A DNA stretch of 64,000 bases from Hippophae tibetana (taxonomy: Eukaryota; Streptophyta; Magnoliopsida; Rosales; Elaeagnaceae): the NCBI GenBank assembly GCA_037013495.1, contig CM072802.1, positions 43,438,501 through 43,502,500 of the forward strand, given 5' to 3'. How positions within the stretch are numbered: the first letter of the stretch is position 1; each line of letters starts with the position of its first letter. Below the pieces are notes generated by a model. It made no database searches, was not told the DNA's origin, and saw nothing but the letters and a program-made list of their open reading frames with translations. Shown here piece after piece: positions 45,785-58,390 of this stretch. Both the position numbers and the translations under genes were made by a program.

Positions 45785-48700
45785 TAAGGCCATTTTGATT
45801 TCATTGTAAGTGGTTGGAGCATCCGGATTTCCTTAACTTAGTACATAACACCTGGTCAACTCTTGTCCAAGCTAATCCTATAACAATTGTTATTGATAAA
45901 CTCAAGGCTCTTAAGTTAACCCTTAAGGCTTTAAATAGAGTGTTCCTTGAAAATTTAGATTATAATATTGAAGCAGTCTTGGTTACCCTTGCTAGCATAC
46001 CAAGATGATATGTTGAAGATTCATTTTTTGAAGAACTTATCCAATTGCAATTTGATGTTCATGTTAACTTGGATAGATTTTTGCATCAACAAGATATATT
46101 TTTGAGGGAAAAGATTCTACTAAATTGGCTTAAAGGTGATAATAGAAATAATATATTTTTTCACTCTCTCCTTCGAAGTTTAAAGGCCCAAAAGCCTTTA
46201 ACTCACTTAGAAATCAAATCATATTTTAGGATACTGTGAGCAACTTTTCTTGGCCTAAATGGGTGATAGTCTAGACTTTACTCTAATTGTGTCAATTGTG
46301 CCTACCTTGCTTACTTCTACAAACAATGGAAATTTATGAAGCATACCATCATCAAGGGACATACATGTCATAGGATTCGATATGGACGCCCTAAGTGCCT
46401 CTAGGACAGATGGTTTTATAGGTAAGTTCTTTCAATAGTACAGGGTAGTACAAATGTAATATTGGTAATTCAAGACTATTTTAGAAGAAGACAGATGCAA
46501 CCGAGGTTGAACTCAAATGTTCTAATTCTTATACCCAAACATCCACACACAATCAATATTGATCAATATAGACCAATTGATTTTGGGGAATTTTATGTTC
46601 AAGTTAATCACAAAAATCATAGTCGGATGTTTGGGAGACATATGTTCTTGCATTTTGTCCCAAAATTAGTTTGGGTTCATTCAGGGTCAAAACATTAGCA
46701 ATTGTATGGCTGGTGCTTCTGAGTGCTTCAATGCAATGAAACTCCCTATTCTAGGGACTAATGGTGCTATCAAAATTGATATTTGTAAGGATTTTGATAC
46801 TATGCACTAGAACTTTATCTTAAAAGTGCTACAGTGCTTTGGTTTTGACAACATCTTCTAGGTTGGATTTGAGATCTTTTTTCATCAGGGAGAATCTTCA
46901 TCATGGTTAATGGTTAACCTAGGGGTTATTTCTTTTCTCTAGAGGTGTCAGGTAAGGAGACCATCTATCTTTGCTATTTTTTTATATTACCCGAGATTTT
47001 CTAAGCAAATATCTTGTGTCTTTGGTTGATAACAATTGTTTTCTTCCAATTGCTTTGCCAAGGGCATTCTCTTCCCCAACCACTTTTTATATGATGACCT
47101 TCTCATATTTATTCATTCTTATTTGTCAAACCTCTAAGTTTTATATGAGTTTTTTTCATTTATATGGGCATCTTTTGGATCATCTGGTCAATTTGGATAA
47201 ATCTTTCATTTACTTTGGTAAAGGTGTACCACAAAATAATATTTTATCACTCTAGAAAATAGGTGGAATGCATATTGGGGGCATCTCTTTTTCCTACTTA
47301 CGTGTCATCTTATTTTAAGAGGCTCCAAGAAAATGTTGGTTTTAAGGATTAGTTGATAAAATTCATGTAAAAATAGAATTGTGGAAATGACTCACCCTCT
47401 CTTTGGCAGGGCATAGATGTTTGATATCTTTAGTCACTTAGAGTATTTTTTTTCACTCATTTTAAATATATAAACGTCTAAAGGTAGTCTTAGATAGTTT
47501 GACAAAATTCATTCAAAACTTCTCGTCGGGAAAGATGAATAAATTTAAACTTGTTCGGGTTGCTTGGAGGGATTTTTGTCACTCACTAGAGGAACGGGGC
47601 CTCAGTTCACAGGATATTAGCCTCTAAAATGAGGCCATGTTAATAAATTCTTCCTAGTGATTTATCATAGGAAGCTCAAGCACAATGCTTTACTTACATA
47701 GACGATACTTGGATAAGGAGGAAGCTCCATAGAGTTATTATGTTTGCTCTTCCATATGGCCCAGTATACGGCCTTACTATTTGACCATATTGAAGGAATT
47801 TGGATGGTTAGTTGGCAAAGACTCTTTAGTAAGATTTTGGGTGGATAATTGGTTGGGCGCTCTTTGAGATAGGTAAAGATATAAGAATTTGGATACGCTT
47901 AATTAAGGAATAAGTCATAACCAATGAGATCTATACTTCCCTACGTGTGATTAGAGAACTCAATAATTGGAGCAAGGCTATCTGAGCCTCTTTCCTACCA
48001 CCATCATAGTTCATCTTACTCTAGCATACTATATAGAACAAACTTCCCTTTGGTTTCCTGACAAAGAAGATAGGAAATTTCTTTCCTTTTAGATGCACCT
48101 TGGATAGGCTAGTGTAGGAAAGTATCTCTCATGTTTTTTAAGTTGTCATTTTTTAGGTGCACTATGGGACCTCTTATGCTATTTTTTGGCATCCAACCCC
48201 ACTCATATTCTTCCATCCTTGATTTATAGACAACCGCAATGGAAACTAACTTTGTGTTATAGATTGGTAACTTATCAAAAGTAGGGATTGTTTCAATCAT
48301 CTGGGTGATATGGATGGCCAAAAATGATGATCGATTTGAGGACAGTGATATGCCTCTAAGCTCTACATTTGTCACATTTTGACGATTTCTTCGAGAGGTG
48401 GGAGTGAATCCATGTAAAATATGGTGGATGATCTTCAAGTTTTCCACTGTCTATGGATACAAGGCACCTCACGACGAGCTCCATGGATTGTAGAGGTTAC
48501 TTAGAGGGCACCTCCTTTGGGATGGATTAAGGCAAATACATATGGTGCTACTTTTGGGTCACCAAGGTTATTTAATTTTGTGGCTATTTTTCAAATGTTA
48601 AAATCTTTCATTAAGGGGTGTTTATGCATCATACTTGGAGCCTCATATGCTTTTGAGACTGAACTAGTAATGATCATTAATGCGATGATGTATGCTACTT

Positions 48701-49155
48701 CCTTTGGATGGTAGAAAATTTGGCTGGAGTCAAACTCTATTTATGTTGTCATTCTTTTTTGGATTCAATCATTTTCGATGTAGTGAAGATGGTATTCTAC
48801 TTGGATTAACTGCTTAAAGAAATTTTTTGGGATGAAGTTCCACTGTTCTCATTTTTTCTAGAGAGGGCAATGTTGTAATTGATAATATAGCCTCCAAAGC
48901 TCCTAGTATTAGTACTGCGACTTGGTGATGAGATGTCCGATTATTCGCTAGCCCTTTCATTTTTTCATATGCTAACAACAAACCAAATTACAAGTTTTGC
49001 TGAGATTTAACTCATATATATTTTCTCTCCTTTTAATAATACTCATAATTGAGTAGCTAGATGAGGAGGGTGCTAAAGAGGTGCCAACCTAACTAGGATG
49101 TCCTGATTCACCTACTAAGGCATGTCACCTATAACCTTTCATTCAAAAAAATAAT
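45785..49155 (+). pseudogene. L1-type LINE ORF2 relic, 5'-truncated
   Basis: The endonuclease domain is missing. The relic opens with KWLEHPDFLNLVHNTWSTL (45815), VIDKLKALKLTLKALNRVF and FLHQQDIFLREKILLNWLKG (46080). RT blocks follow: NVLILIPKHPHTINIDQYRP (46520), SGRIFIMVNG (46885), FLSKYLVSLVDNN (46995) and the polymerase box near 47090, where the usual YADD reads YDD because one codon is missing. A LINE-type tail domain and RNase H follow: GWIKANTYGATFGSP (48518), ASYAFETELVMIINAMMYAT. The 3' end has CTGATTCACCTACTAAGGCA and ends in CAAAAAAATAA near 49155. Multiple stops and frameshifts. Confidence 0.85.
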
Positions 49156-51610
49156 GTTGCTACAAATGTAATATTTAATTTAGTATCTTTTCATTCCAAA
49201 GGTTAGATTCCTATTTTTAGAAGCATCTTTTTCACCTTTCCTTTTCCGTCTGGTGTTGATTCTATTATAGCTTCATTGCTCAATTTCTTTTTTTCTTCTT
49301 TTTTTTTGCATGGCCGGAGAGCTAGTTTTCTCTTCTTTTCTTAAAAAAAATGAAATTTCTACATGTGAAAATAATGATAAGTTCATTTGTATTTTGTCTT
49401 GTACGAAACATTCTTCACAGGTGTTCACATCATGTAGATATGTCGTGTCGACATGAGTGTTGAGTTCATGTAATAGAGAGAATACTCCTTTGATTTTACT
49501 GAAGAAAAAAATTATTAGGTTCATAAGTAGTATCATATTGAAAAAATATGAAAAACAAATTCATCATGTAAGTGAAATAGGTTACTCTTAATAGGTCAAT
49601 ATTATGAGAATTGTTAATCCATGGGTGTTATGAATTCGATATTCTACATCATGAACTCATGATTATGATATTCACTAGATCATAATTGATGATACTATGT
49701 TAATCTTAAACCTACAATTTTTTATGCTAATATTTGAGGTTAGTATTTTAATCCCACATGTCCTACCACAGTTGGACAGTTACTTCGCATATACGTGACT
49801 TGCATTTCTTATGTTAAGAGCTTTTTACATGCTATTTTATTGACTCTCTTCACATACATGGATATCAAATATTTTTTAGAAGAACATTTATTACATGTTA
49901 TAATTAAATCTTCAAAGTAGCAATCTTTATTTTTAACTTATATATTTTTTTCTTTAAAAAAATCATGCACAAACATTACGTATTGAACACCATATAATTA
50001 AACGTCATTTAGATTAAATTATAGACATTAAAATCCATTTAATATTAAGCTATGGTTAGTTAGATTCCGTTCAATTTTATTTAAGATGTTTAATCTTGGT
50101 ATAATCTTAAGAGTTGTATTATGTAATTTTCAACATTAATTTTTAAGTTTGTTTTCAAGGAAATGGTAATATTGGGACATAGAGGGAATGCTGGGATTAT
50201 ATTTGTTAGTTGAGAAAGGATATAATGAGTAAATTTATCTATCAGTGATAAAAATTACAATACTACGAGTGCATGTTTGATGCACCATATAGAATAGATT
50301 AAGTACGATTATATTGAATTAAACTATATTAAATTATATTATAATTATGTTATATAGTGTTTGATAATAACATGCATAAAAAAGTCGAATAAAGATGATG
50401 ATAAATATTTCACTAAAATCAGTTATACTTAAAATAGTATATGTTTTATTTTATGTATTTTTTTTATCTATCAAAATAATTTCATTTTAAAAATTTATTT
50501 GAATTAATATGTAATTTATTTTTATATTTTTCATACTTTACAAAAATAAAAAAAATTAAATTGAGAAGAAAGAAAATTAAAATTTCAGAAAGACTAAGTA
50601 AAATACCTAGTACATTTTATACCATAACCATTACCAGTACTAAATTTTTATATAATTGTATAATTTTTATTTTCTATAATACGATATTACTTTATATGCA
50701 AACACATGACTACATAAAAATTATCCTGTCATAATATTTAATACTGTTTAACGAATATGTTCTAAGTGTAATAGCATTATTTCAATTACAAATGCGTTTA
50801 TATCATCAGTTAGGGGTTTACAAAATATTTATTCATTCGATGAATACGTAAAATCCATCCATACTCAAAAAATTATGGATGGTTTCTATCCGATGTTTGG
50901 ATTAGATTGAATGAAAATTATCAAAATCCGTAAGGTATAGATCGAGTAATGAATTAACATTTTTAAATTTACATAATTCTGATTTGATCCACACTCAATC
51001 AAAACTTACATTAACATACAATAATTAAATAAGTTTATTTCTTTCAATTGTATTTTTTTAACCAATGAAATGATTGAATGAATCATTTTTTTTCTATTTC
51101 TATTTTCTTTCAAAAGTTAATTTACAATCTATTAAAAGTAACTTTATAGTGTGTATTTGTAGTTTGTATACTTTGAATTAAAAATTAATAATTTTATAGT
51201 CATGAAATTAAGGATGGATTGATAACCAATTCACATCGGATTGATTTTGATGTCTAATATGCAAATAAATTACCAATTATAAAATTCATAACCCTACAAA
51301 TTGGATCAAATTACCAATTAATTGATTAAAAATGTAGGGATTCAATCAGTCATATACCCTTATAATCAGTTCACCTTATTTCAAGTGAAGATCTTTGTTT
51401 GAATTCTGCCATACTTCAAAAGATGAAGAAAAAAAATGAATATTTCACATTCTTCATATTATCAACGACGTAATCAACAAAGCTGTTATTTATCTTGTAG
51501 TTATAATTATAACTTCTTAGTAATCAATTAATTACAAACTATTGCAAATATATAATAAATAGTCATACAGTAGATATGCATATTATTATTATAATATTGT
51601 TTGTACAAGG
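49156..51610. other. AT-rich intergenic DNA 3' of XTH
   Basis: No protein similarity was recognised; a minus-strand open frame at 49273-49536 has no domain. At 50811-51290 a block starts TAGGGGTTTAC and ends ATAACCCTA, with GATTGGAT/ATCCATCC-type words resembling hAT MITEs, but the flanks do not match, so it was not called. Confidence 0.45.
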
Positions 51611-53598
51611 CTAAAGCCTAGGAAGACGTCGACATTCTATTGGACGACCCTGTGAGAATCGCTTCAAATCAGAGCAATAGTTGTAAATCATATAATACTT
51701 TTGTACCCATCTAAGCAATCTACGTTCTCTTGCATCTACCCCTTGGGTTTGCCAAACCCTATAATCCCTCATTCCACTAGTATTATGAGCCTTAGAAGAA
51801 GAGCATGAAGACGATCCTTTAGACCACACACAAGCATTAGCTCTGAAGTTTCTATAGTAAGCTGTGAAAGGAGCCTTGGACCAATCGGTCTTTACTAACC
51901 CACCTCTTGTTGCCCATTGGTCAGCGTTCCATAGGCTTGAGTAGAGTCTCATTGGTTGTTTCTTTGGAAATGGAACTCCAATGGTTTCTTCGTTGTTGAA
52001 TACTCTTATGGGTATGTTATCTATTAAGAATCTTTATGGTCCAAAACCCAAGAAGGAGTTAGATTACATAGATAAAGTAATTTATTTTTGTAGAAGAATT
52101 CAAATAAGATTTTTATGTTTATAGCTATCAAAACTATAACATATATAGATATGAATATCTATAAAAAAGAAAAAGAAAAATATAGATATGAATACAACAA
52201 AAAAAAATTATGTAATAAGCTGTGGAACAACATATGATAGATAATTATGAATTAATAAAAAATTTATCATACTATTTTAACTAATAATGATATGATTTGT
52301 TGTGTTATAATATATATAAAAGTTTTCATTGTACAATATCTTACATGATAAGTTGAGGATTCCAAACAAAGGAATAAGTATGAAAATCTTTAGTGGGGTC
52401 AAACCAAAGGTGGAACTGCTGCTCTCTATCACCTTTTCCTTGTGTATAAACATTTGTGTGAACAGTATAAGGATCTCCACTCAGGTTCCCCAAGAACTCA
52501 AAATCAATTTCATCTCTGTTTGGCCCTTCTGCAGATAACTTCATATACATATAGAGTATGGACAATTAGTTAAAGCTAATCTGAATGACAGTGGCGGATA
52601 TAAAATTTTGAATTAGCTAGGAAGGAGGAGCATCCTATAAAATCAAAGCAAATGACCATGTTATTAGAGAGGGCACTCTTTATATTTATAAAAAATTCCA
52701 AATATTTATTAAAAGTTATGGAGTAAAAAAAATTCAAGTGGAGCATGTGGCCCCTCACTTCCATACACTTCCAGCTCCTCTAGATGATATTTAAGGGAAA
52801 TCGGATCTGTTAAAAAAAAAACTAGCTAAAACTACTTGTTTAGTGTGTGTATGTTATTTGTAATTTTTTAGTATTGTGTCTAAACTATATAACAATATGT
52901 ACATAAATGTACATACTAGACACTATTTTAATGTAAATTTAAAAGAAAATTAAAAAATTTAGTGTACCTAACACCATAATATAAAAGTATCATATACAAA
53001 TTTTCTTAAAAAATTTAACTTGTGAGAAGTATACCTAATAATCGTTTATATTTTTCAACATTCCCTTCTAAGTTCCCTTCTAAGTATGAGTTAGTTTATC
53101 TTTGTAAAGACACAGCTTGAAATTTTCTGGGCTTTCTTTCTATATTTAGGAGATTCATTAAACTTAAAAAATTTAATTAATTTTAAGAGTATAACAATTA
53201 ATTTCAGGCAACAATCACTTACACTTATATATGCCTAATACTTATTTAAAAATGTGTCACTCATGATGCCGTAAAAGTTGACAACATGAAAATAATTAAA
53301 AAGGGTAAATATATACATAGAAAGCAGTCACGGTGCCAGCAGAGTTGCCGGAGACAAGCTTAAGCTGCATGTCAATTTTTCCAAATAGATATTCACTCTT
53401 GGATATGAAACCAGAGCCCGAGGTTTGGTCAAGAGAAAGGGTAAGAAGCTGACCATTATTGAGTATTTTGGCACGGTGATCACCCCATGTCAAGTCAAAT
53501 TCTTCAAAGAAATTGCTACCAGAAGAGGCCACAAAAGAAGCCACCAAAATAAATATTACCAATTTTGGTACTCCATTTGAATTGTAGATAGTAAGCAT
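51611..53598 (-). CDS. XTH: Xyloglucan endotransglucosylase/hydrolase (3 exons)
   Basis: Cell-wall GH16 enzyme that cuts and rejoins xyloglucan between cellulose microfibrils. Exons: 53598-53317, 52538-52345, 52031-51611 (298 aa); introns begin GTATAT and GTAAGA and end AG, and the frame is preserved. Residues 1-28 form a signal peptide (hydrophobic [17 protein letters not shown]). The active site [11 protein letters not shown] (102-112) places nucleophile E104, D106 and acid/base E108, followed by glycosylation site N112-L-S. Exon 3 has the XTH C-terminal domain with four cysteines (226, 235, 278, 292) and [20 protein letters not shown]. Length and domains are normal and no disruption was seen; it fits group I/II. 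The residue before DEID is Arg, where many members have His. Confidence 0.93.
52032..52344 (-). other. XTH intron 2
   Basis: 313 bp. The donor GTAAGATATT follows CTTATCAT; the acceptor is CCATAAAG before ATTCTTAATAG. It splits an Ile codon (AT|A), a typical position in group I/II XTH genes. Confidence 0.85.
52539..53316 (-). other. XTH intron 1
   Basis: 778 bp. The donor follows TTTCTAT and reads GTATATATT; the acceptor is ...ATATGAAG before TTATCTGCAGAAGG. The intron is AT-rich, with no inserted element recognised. Confidence 0.85.
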
Positions 53599-53693
53599 TC
53601 TGTTTTTTTTTTTTTTTTCTTTCTTTCCTATAATGGCTCAAGAAAATTCTTTGATGTGATGGACAAGGTGTGTTGGAATTATGTGAGTGTTTG

Positions 53694-53704
53694 TTATATA
53701 TAAT
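53694..53704 (-). promoter_or_regulatory. XTH TATA box
   Basis: Minus strand ATTATATATAA lies about 96 bp upstream of the ATG, a normal distance for a plant promoter with a short 5' UTR. A long A-run (minus) at about 53600-53620 lies in the leader just before the start codon. Confidence 0.65.
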
Positions 53705-53739
53705 GACACAAGAGAGAGGAATAGGAAGAGCTCAAAGGC

Positions 53740-53745
53740 CACGTG
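53740..53745. promoter_or_regulatory. G-box (CACGTG) upstream of XTH
   Basis: The palindrome CACGTG in GGCCACGTGTAGTGG is 142-147 bp upstream of the ATG and about 40 bp upstream of the TATA box. G-boxes bind bHLH and bZIP factors (light, brassinosteroid, ABA responses). Regulation by such factors is plausible but not shown. Confidence 0.5.
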
Positions 53746-54083
53746 TAGTGGAAACACATAATCCAAGTCATAGGTAAAGTTGACAGATGGGATTTAGCTG
53801 GATATAGAATGGAACTAGCTAACTAGCTTTGTTTGAAAGTTTTTTATATATACAAATTATTTATTGATGATATTATATAAGGTAATAAGATAAAAGGTAA
53901 GCATCACATTTTTATTAGAAGAAATTTAACAACTATACCTTACTTTGTTAAGTCAATAAACGATATAATTAGTTTGAAGTATGATCAACTTACTTACTTA
54001 AAAAAGCAATAAATAATAACACTTTATATGATTTCTTCTTTTTTTTTTCTTTTTCCTTGCGCTTGAAATGTGTGTGTTGGTGG

Positions 54084-54141
54084 GATAATGCATATCTAGG
54101 ACTTGATAATGCATATCTAGGACTTGATAATGCATATCGAG
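54084..54141. repeat. 21-bp tandem repeat, 2.8 copies
   Basis: GATAATGCATATCTAGGACT plus T repeats exactly at 54084 and 54105, then a third, shorter copy (GATAATGCATATCGAG) at 54126. It lies about 490 bp upstream of the XTH ATG. Confidence 0.9.
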
Positions 54142-54149
54142 TCTGACGC

Positions 54150-57033
54150 CTTTTTTAGTTTCGTAAATGTTAAAGGCCCTTTACTTGTGATTTTGTCTAG
54201 TACTCAGCCTTAAATATGGATCGATTATAATGAACTTTGGCACTTTGTGCCAAACAAGTAGTCATGTATTATAGATATGTGAGCAAGGAACAATCTTCGA
54301 AAATACAGTTTTATGCCTATTGGTTAGTAATCACGGACGTAATTTGGAAGCACTTGTTCCTTTAAATGAATGAATTTATTACATCGTTTTATTTTTTATC
54401 TCTAATAAAAAATATATGTTTAATTATGTTATAAGAAAAATAAACATATATTTTTTTAATAGATTAAAAATAAAAATTCATATATGAAAAAAATTATTTA
54501 ATACAATTAAACCTAATAAATAACCGTTTTTTTAAGGGTTTATAGTATCCTAATAACTATTTTTGCTATTATCGTAATAAGGTTTCTAATTTTAAGCATA
54601 TCTAATCATTAAATTGTAGACATAATTAATATTTTTTTGATATTAGTCATTTTTAATAAAAATATCGATTTTCTTTTTAATGGTATTGATATTATCTATT
54701 CAATTTTATTTTTTTGTGTAAAAATATTTTACTAAAGATAATTTTATTCAATGATAATGACTCTAATATGTAATTAATATTATGAATAAAATAAATATTT
54801 TATGTATTTTTTATTATAATATTAAAAATTATTATGATAATATCATTATGTTTTTTATAGTATTTTCAGTTTGATTATTACAATAAAAAATATAATTTTT
54901 ATTTTTATGATTAATTATCATTTAATATTATTATGAATAAAATTATTATTAATGAGTAATTATTTTCATAATAACAATTACGTGTTCCAGCAATATGACC
55001 TCTCTTTTTTATTTTGCTAAATGATATTATATAAGTTTAATTATATGATATTATTTTTATAGATATAGTTTTATTATGTAAATATAAATTTTTATAATAT
55101 AAAATAAAAGGTTAAATTTTTTTGTATTTTTTTATAATATATAAATTATATATTTTTATGAAATTAAAAGAAAAATTATGTATATATATTCATTCATATA
55201 AAAATTGAATTGTGTTGTATATCTGAAATGTAGCTTTACGTTTAAGAATAAAGGAAAAAAGAAATAATAACTAAAAAACAAATGTAGACGTACGTGTTAA
55301 AGACGACACCTAGCTCGTGAGTAATCATTTGAATACGGTGTTTAGCAATAATATTTTTTTCTAAAATTAAAAAAATCACTCGCCGACTATATTTTCTATA
55401 CTTTAGAAAATTTTAAATGTTTTTTTATTATTTTAAAGATTACCCATCTACTTAAAAATAAATCAAATATTTTCTTAATTAATATAAATATCATATAATT
55501 TAATAACAAATATTATGTAAATCTACGAATAACAAATTTACATGTTATGCATAGGTACAAATAAAATTACTTGGATATTTTTTATATAAAGAATCCAATT
55601 AGTTTAACTAATAAATGTTATAAATTATTTTTTATAATTAAATTACTTCTATCCAGTTATTAATATCAAAAAATTCGAATTTGATATTTTATAATTACTC
55701 CTTTTAATACATTAGTATCTTATATATACTATGTTATTAAAAATATTTATTAATATCAAAAATTCAAATATTAGTATCATTTTTATACTTTTTGAATAAT
55801 AATCAAAAATATTTATTGAAAATATCATTTTAACATTTGTATTAAGGATTTTTTTTTCTTATTGGTAATTAACTAGAGTTAAAAAAAATAAAAGAATTTA
55901 TTAATTTTAAAAAAAATCTTAACTGTATTAATAATAAAAATATTTTAGTTTATTTTTTATGAAAAATATTTTTATCATTATTTCTGTTAATTAGTAATGA
56001 AACATATTTTCATCGTGTTCTAATGAAAATGTTGGGTAATTTTTTAAAGGAAAATATTTTGATAAATTTTTTTTTACACTTTTAATAGGAAGTGTTGTAA
56101 CTAACTTTTAATAAAGAAAATCATTTTTTTTCAATTCTAATTAATTTTCATAAAAAAAAAATGAATAAAAAAATTTCACTAAAAAACTAAAAAGTTATTT
56201 TGGTAAAAAAATTAATTAGTATTGAAAAAAGATATAAACGATATCAATAATTAAATTGGGATATTAAAATTAAACATTTTAATAACATAGAATATTTGAA
56301 GTATCAATGTATTAATTAGAATATATTTTCTTGAAAATATATATTTTCACATTCATACTCAATAAATAAATGATTGTGGTTCTGATTGATTTAATAGCGA
56401 GATTAGTATCTAAAATTTAATACAAAATTGATATATTCGTGGGGTTAGTATCCTAGTGGGTATAAATATAATTACTTATTAATATGTAATTTCTTTTTGA
56501 CTTAATTATAAAATTTAAAAGGTTGTAATAACATTTACATTGTTAATTTGTATTATTTTATGGAATTGATATTTTCATAACAGAAAATACTAATATCAAA
56601 TTAATTAAACATTTTACCTTATAATTTAGGAGAATTGATTGTAAAAATTATATATTTATTTCAAAAGTGAAACGTAGATCCTATATTTATTTTTTATAAC
56701 AGTTTAGTCACATTGTTATAAAAAAGTGACTACATAAGGATAAATAATTATTTGTTATATTTTTATTTTTTTTATATTACAATTATAATTTATTTAAGTT
56801 ATAATTGAAAGAATTAAATAATAAAATAACAAAATTTACTTTTATCATTATGCATTCATTTTTCTATAACTATACAACTCAATTATCTTAAAAAATAAGT
56901 ATATAACCTAAGTTTCATTTTTTACATGACTAAAAAAAATTAGAAATATTTTTTTTATAATTTAATACTTTAGGTTTTTTTAAAATAAAAATATTACTAT
57001 GTTATTAATTTCATAGTTAAAAATACTTCTTGA
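54150..57033. other. Very AT-rich intergenic DNA
   Basis: Long runs of TTTAT/AATAA-type words with no open frame of note, no element termini and no recognisable protein. It could be old decayed transposon DNA or matrix-attachment-like DNA; nothing more can be supported. Confidence 0.5.
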
Positions 57034-57041
57034 ATAACAAC

Positions 57042-57466
57042 TAGAGGTGTTCATAGTCTGATTCTGTCCATTTTTAAGTAAAAAAAAAATAATTAGATTG
57101 TATTGTTTATATTACTCAAACCGAATCGGATCGGACTATTTGGTTATTAAAAATATTGAATTGAATAATTTGATCCAATTTAGTTAACAGTTTATTTCGG
57201 TTAATAATATATAAATATGATATACTTTTGATTTAAATATGATAAATTTAATACAATTTGTAAGAAATGATATAAAAAAAATTAATATAATATTAAAATC
57301 GGTCTGATTGGTTTAAAAATTAATATAATTGGACCGAATAGTTTGAAAAATGGTTTTTATTAATACAAATCATATTAGACCGTTTGATTCATAAAATTGT
57401 TTGAATCGGTTCGATCTGATCCATTTTTTGATTTAATTCGATTCGAAACGATTTTTAGACACCCTA
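57042..57466. mobile_element. hAT-type MITE
   Basis: A 425-bp element bounded by TAGAGGTGTTCATAGTC and, inverted at the other end, TAGGGTGTCTAAAAATC. It is flanked by a perfect 8-bp target duplication ATAACAAC (57034-57041 and 57467-57474). The interior has many CCGAATCGGATCGG / GAATCGGTTCGATC-type words in both orientations, so it folds on itself. It has no coding capacity and needs a hAT transposase in trans; the relic at 24415 is of the right superfamily but dead. Confidence 0.88.
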
Positions 57467-57474
57467 ATAACAAC

Positions 57475-58112
57475 CATAGAAGTCACATTAATATAATCTT
57501 TTTCTTCTTTCATTTACTAGCATCACTCCACACTTTGATAACCCTTAGTGCTTACCTCTCCATTTTCTGATAGAAAACTAAAAGAAAGAATCACTCTTCT
57601 TGTTTTTTCATCTGACTTAAATATCTTTAACTAAAGCAAAGACTTCTCTCTACTTTTTCATTTGATTGAATTTGGACTTCAAGAACAAATAGTTTTCTAC
57701 TTCATTAATCACTCTAACTTTTTATTTCAAGATTTAGAAGTGCATCAGTTAAAAGAAAAAACTACATACTACATTTTGCAAGTGCTAAATATCTTATTTC
57801 AAATTTTAAAATTTATACTTTAAATTAAGAAAGAATAAAGTAATAAAATTTATGATTTGAATGGTGAGTTAAGTTGGATTTTTATATTTTTATTTTCCTA
57901 GTGGTTCTTATTATTGATTAATATAATTATTTCACATTTTATATAAGAAATTTAAAATTGTATAATTTGGTGTAAAAATTCAATATTAGTAGTCTGTTTT
58001 AATTATATAAATAGATCTGTTGTTTTACTTTATTTGGTATTTTCAATTTATAACTTTTATTAAGTATTCGTTAAATGTAGTTTACATATGTATATTATAT
58101 ATGTGCAGATAT
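57475..58112. other. AT-rich DNA upstream of MULE-like relic
   Basis: No coding similarity was recognised. A TTTGCAAGTG region and an acceptor-like ATATGTGCAG just before the ATG at 58113 could be leader or intron of the old MULE/FAR1-like gene. Confidence 0.3.
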
Positions 58113-58390
58113 ATGGATACCAATGAAGTTGTTGTATCTCTTGATAAAAAAATTGTTAATGACTTTCAATCACAAACAACAGATTTACAATGCCAAGAGA
58201 CAAATAAGCAAAATCTTACAAATTATATACTTGATAAAAAAAATTGAAACTTGTGAAGGACTACGTATTCCAATTTTTTTTTCTGAATACAAAAATATGT
58301 TACCATTGTCAAAAGCTCAAGCAAAAAATAAATATATTATTATTGGTTGCGATAGAACTGATTGTTATTATAATAGGCACAATATTCTAA
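58113..58390 (+). pseudogene. MULE/FAR1-like transposase, N-terminal part
   Basis: Begins MDTNEVVVSLDKKIVND; after a frameshift in an A-run near 58240 it continues EGLRIPIFFSEYKNMLPLSK, then IIIGCDRTDCYYNRHNI. This resembles the N-terminal FAR1-type DNA-binding region of plant Mutator-like transposase proteins. The copia LTR begins at about 58391, and the matching continuation (TSRLINYPLKIIGKRHDDGF) is on the other side at 63455. The gene was therefore split by the insertion. Confidence 0.7.

Noticed and set aside
49273-49536. Minus-strand open frame near the XTH 3' side
   Set aside because: Low-complexity Phe/Lys-rich ends and no family resemblance.
50811-51290. Possible second hAT-type MITE (TAGGGGTT... 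to ...AACCCTA)
   Set aside because: End similarity is short, and the flanking bases (TCATCAGT and CAAATTGG) do not form a target duplication.
58354-58390. TGTTATTATAA as the true start of the 5' copia LTR
   Set aside because: It does not align with the 3' LTR beyond the first six bases and is in frame with the MULE-like protein text before it.
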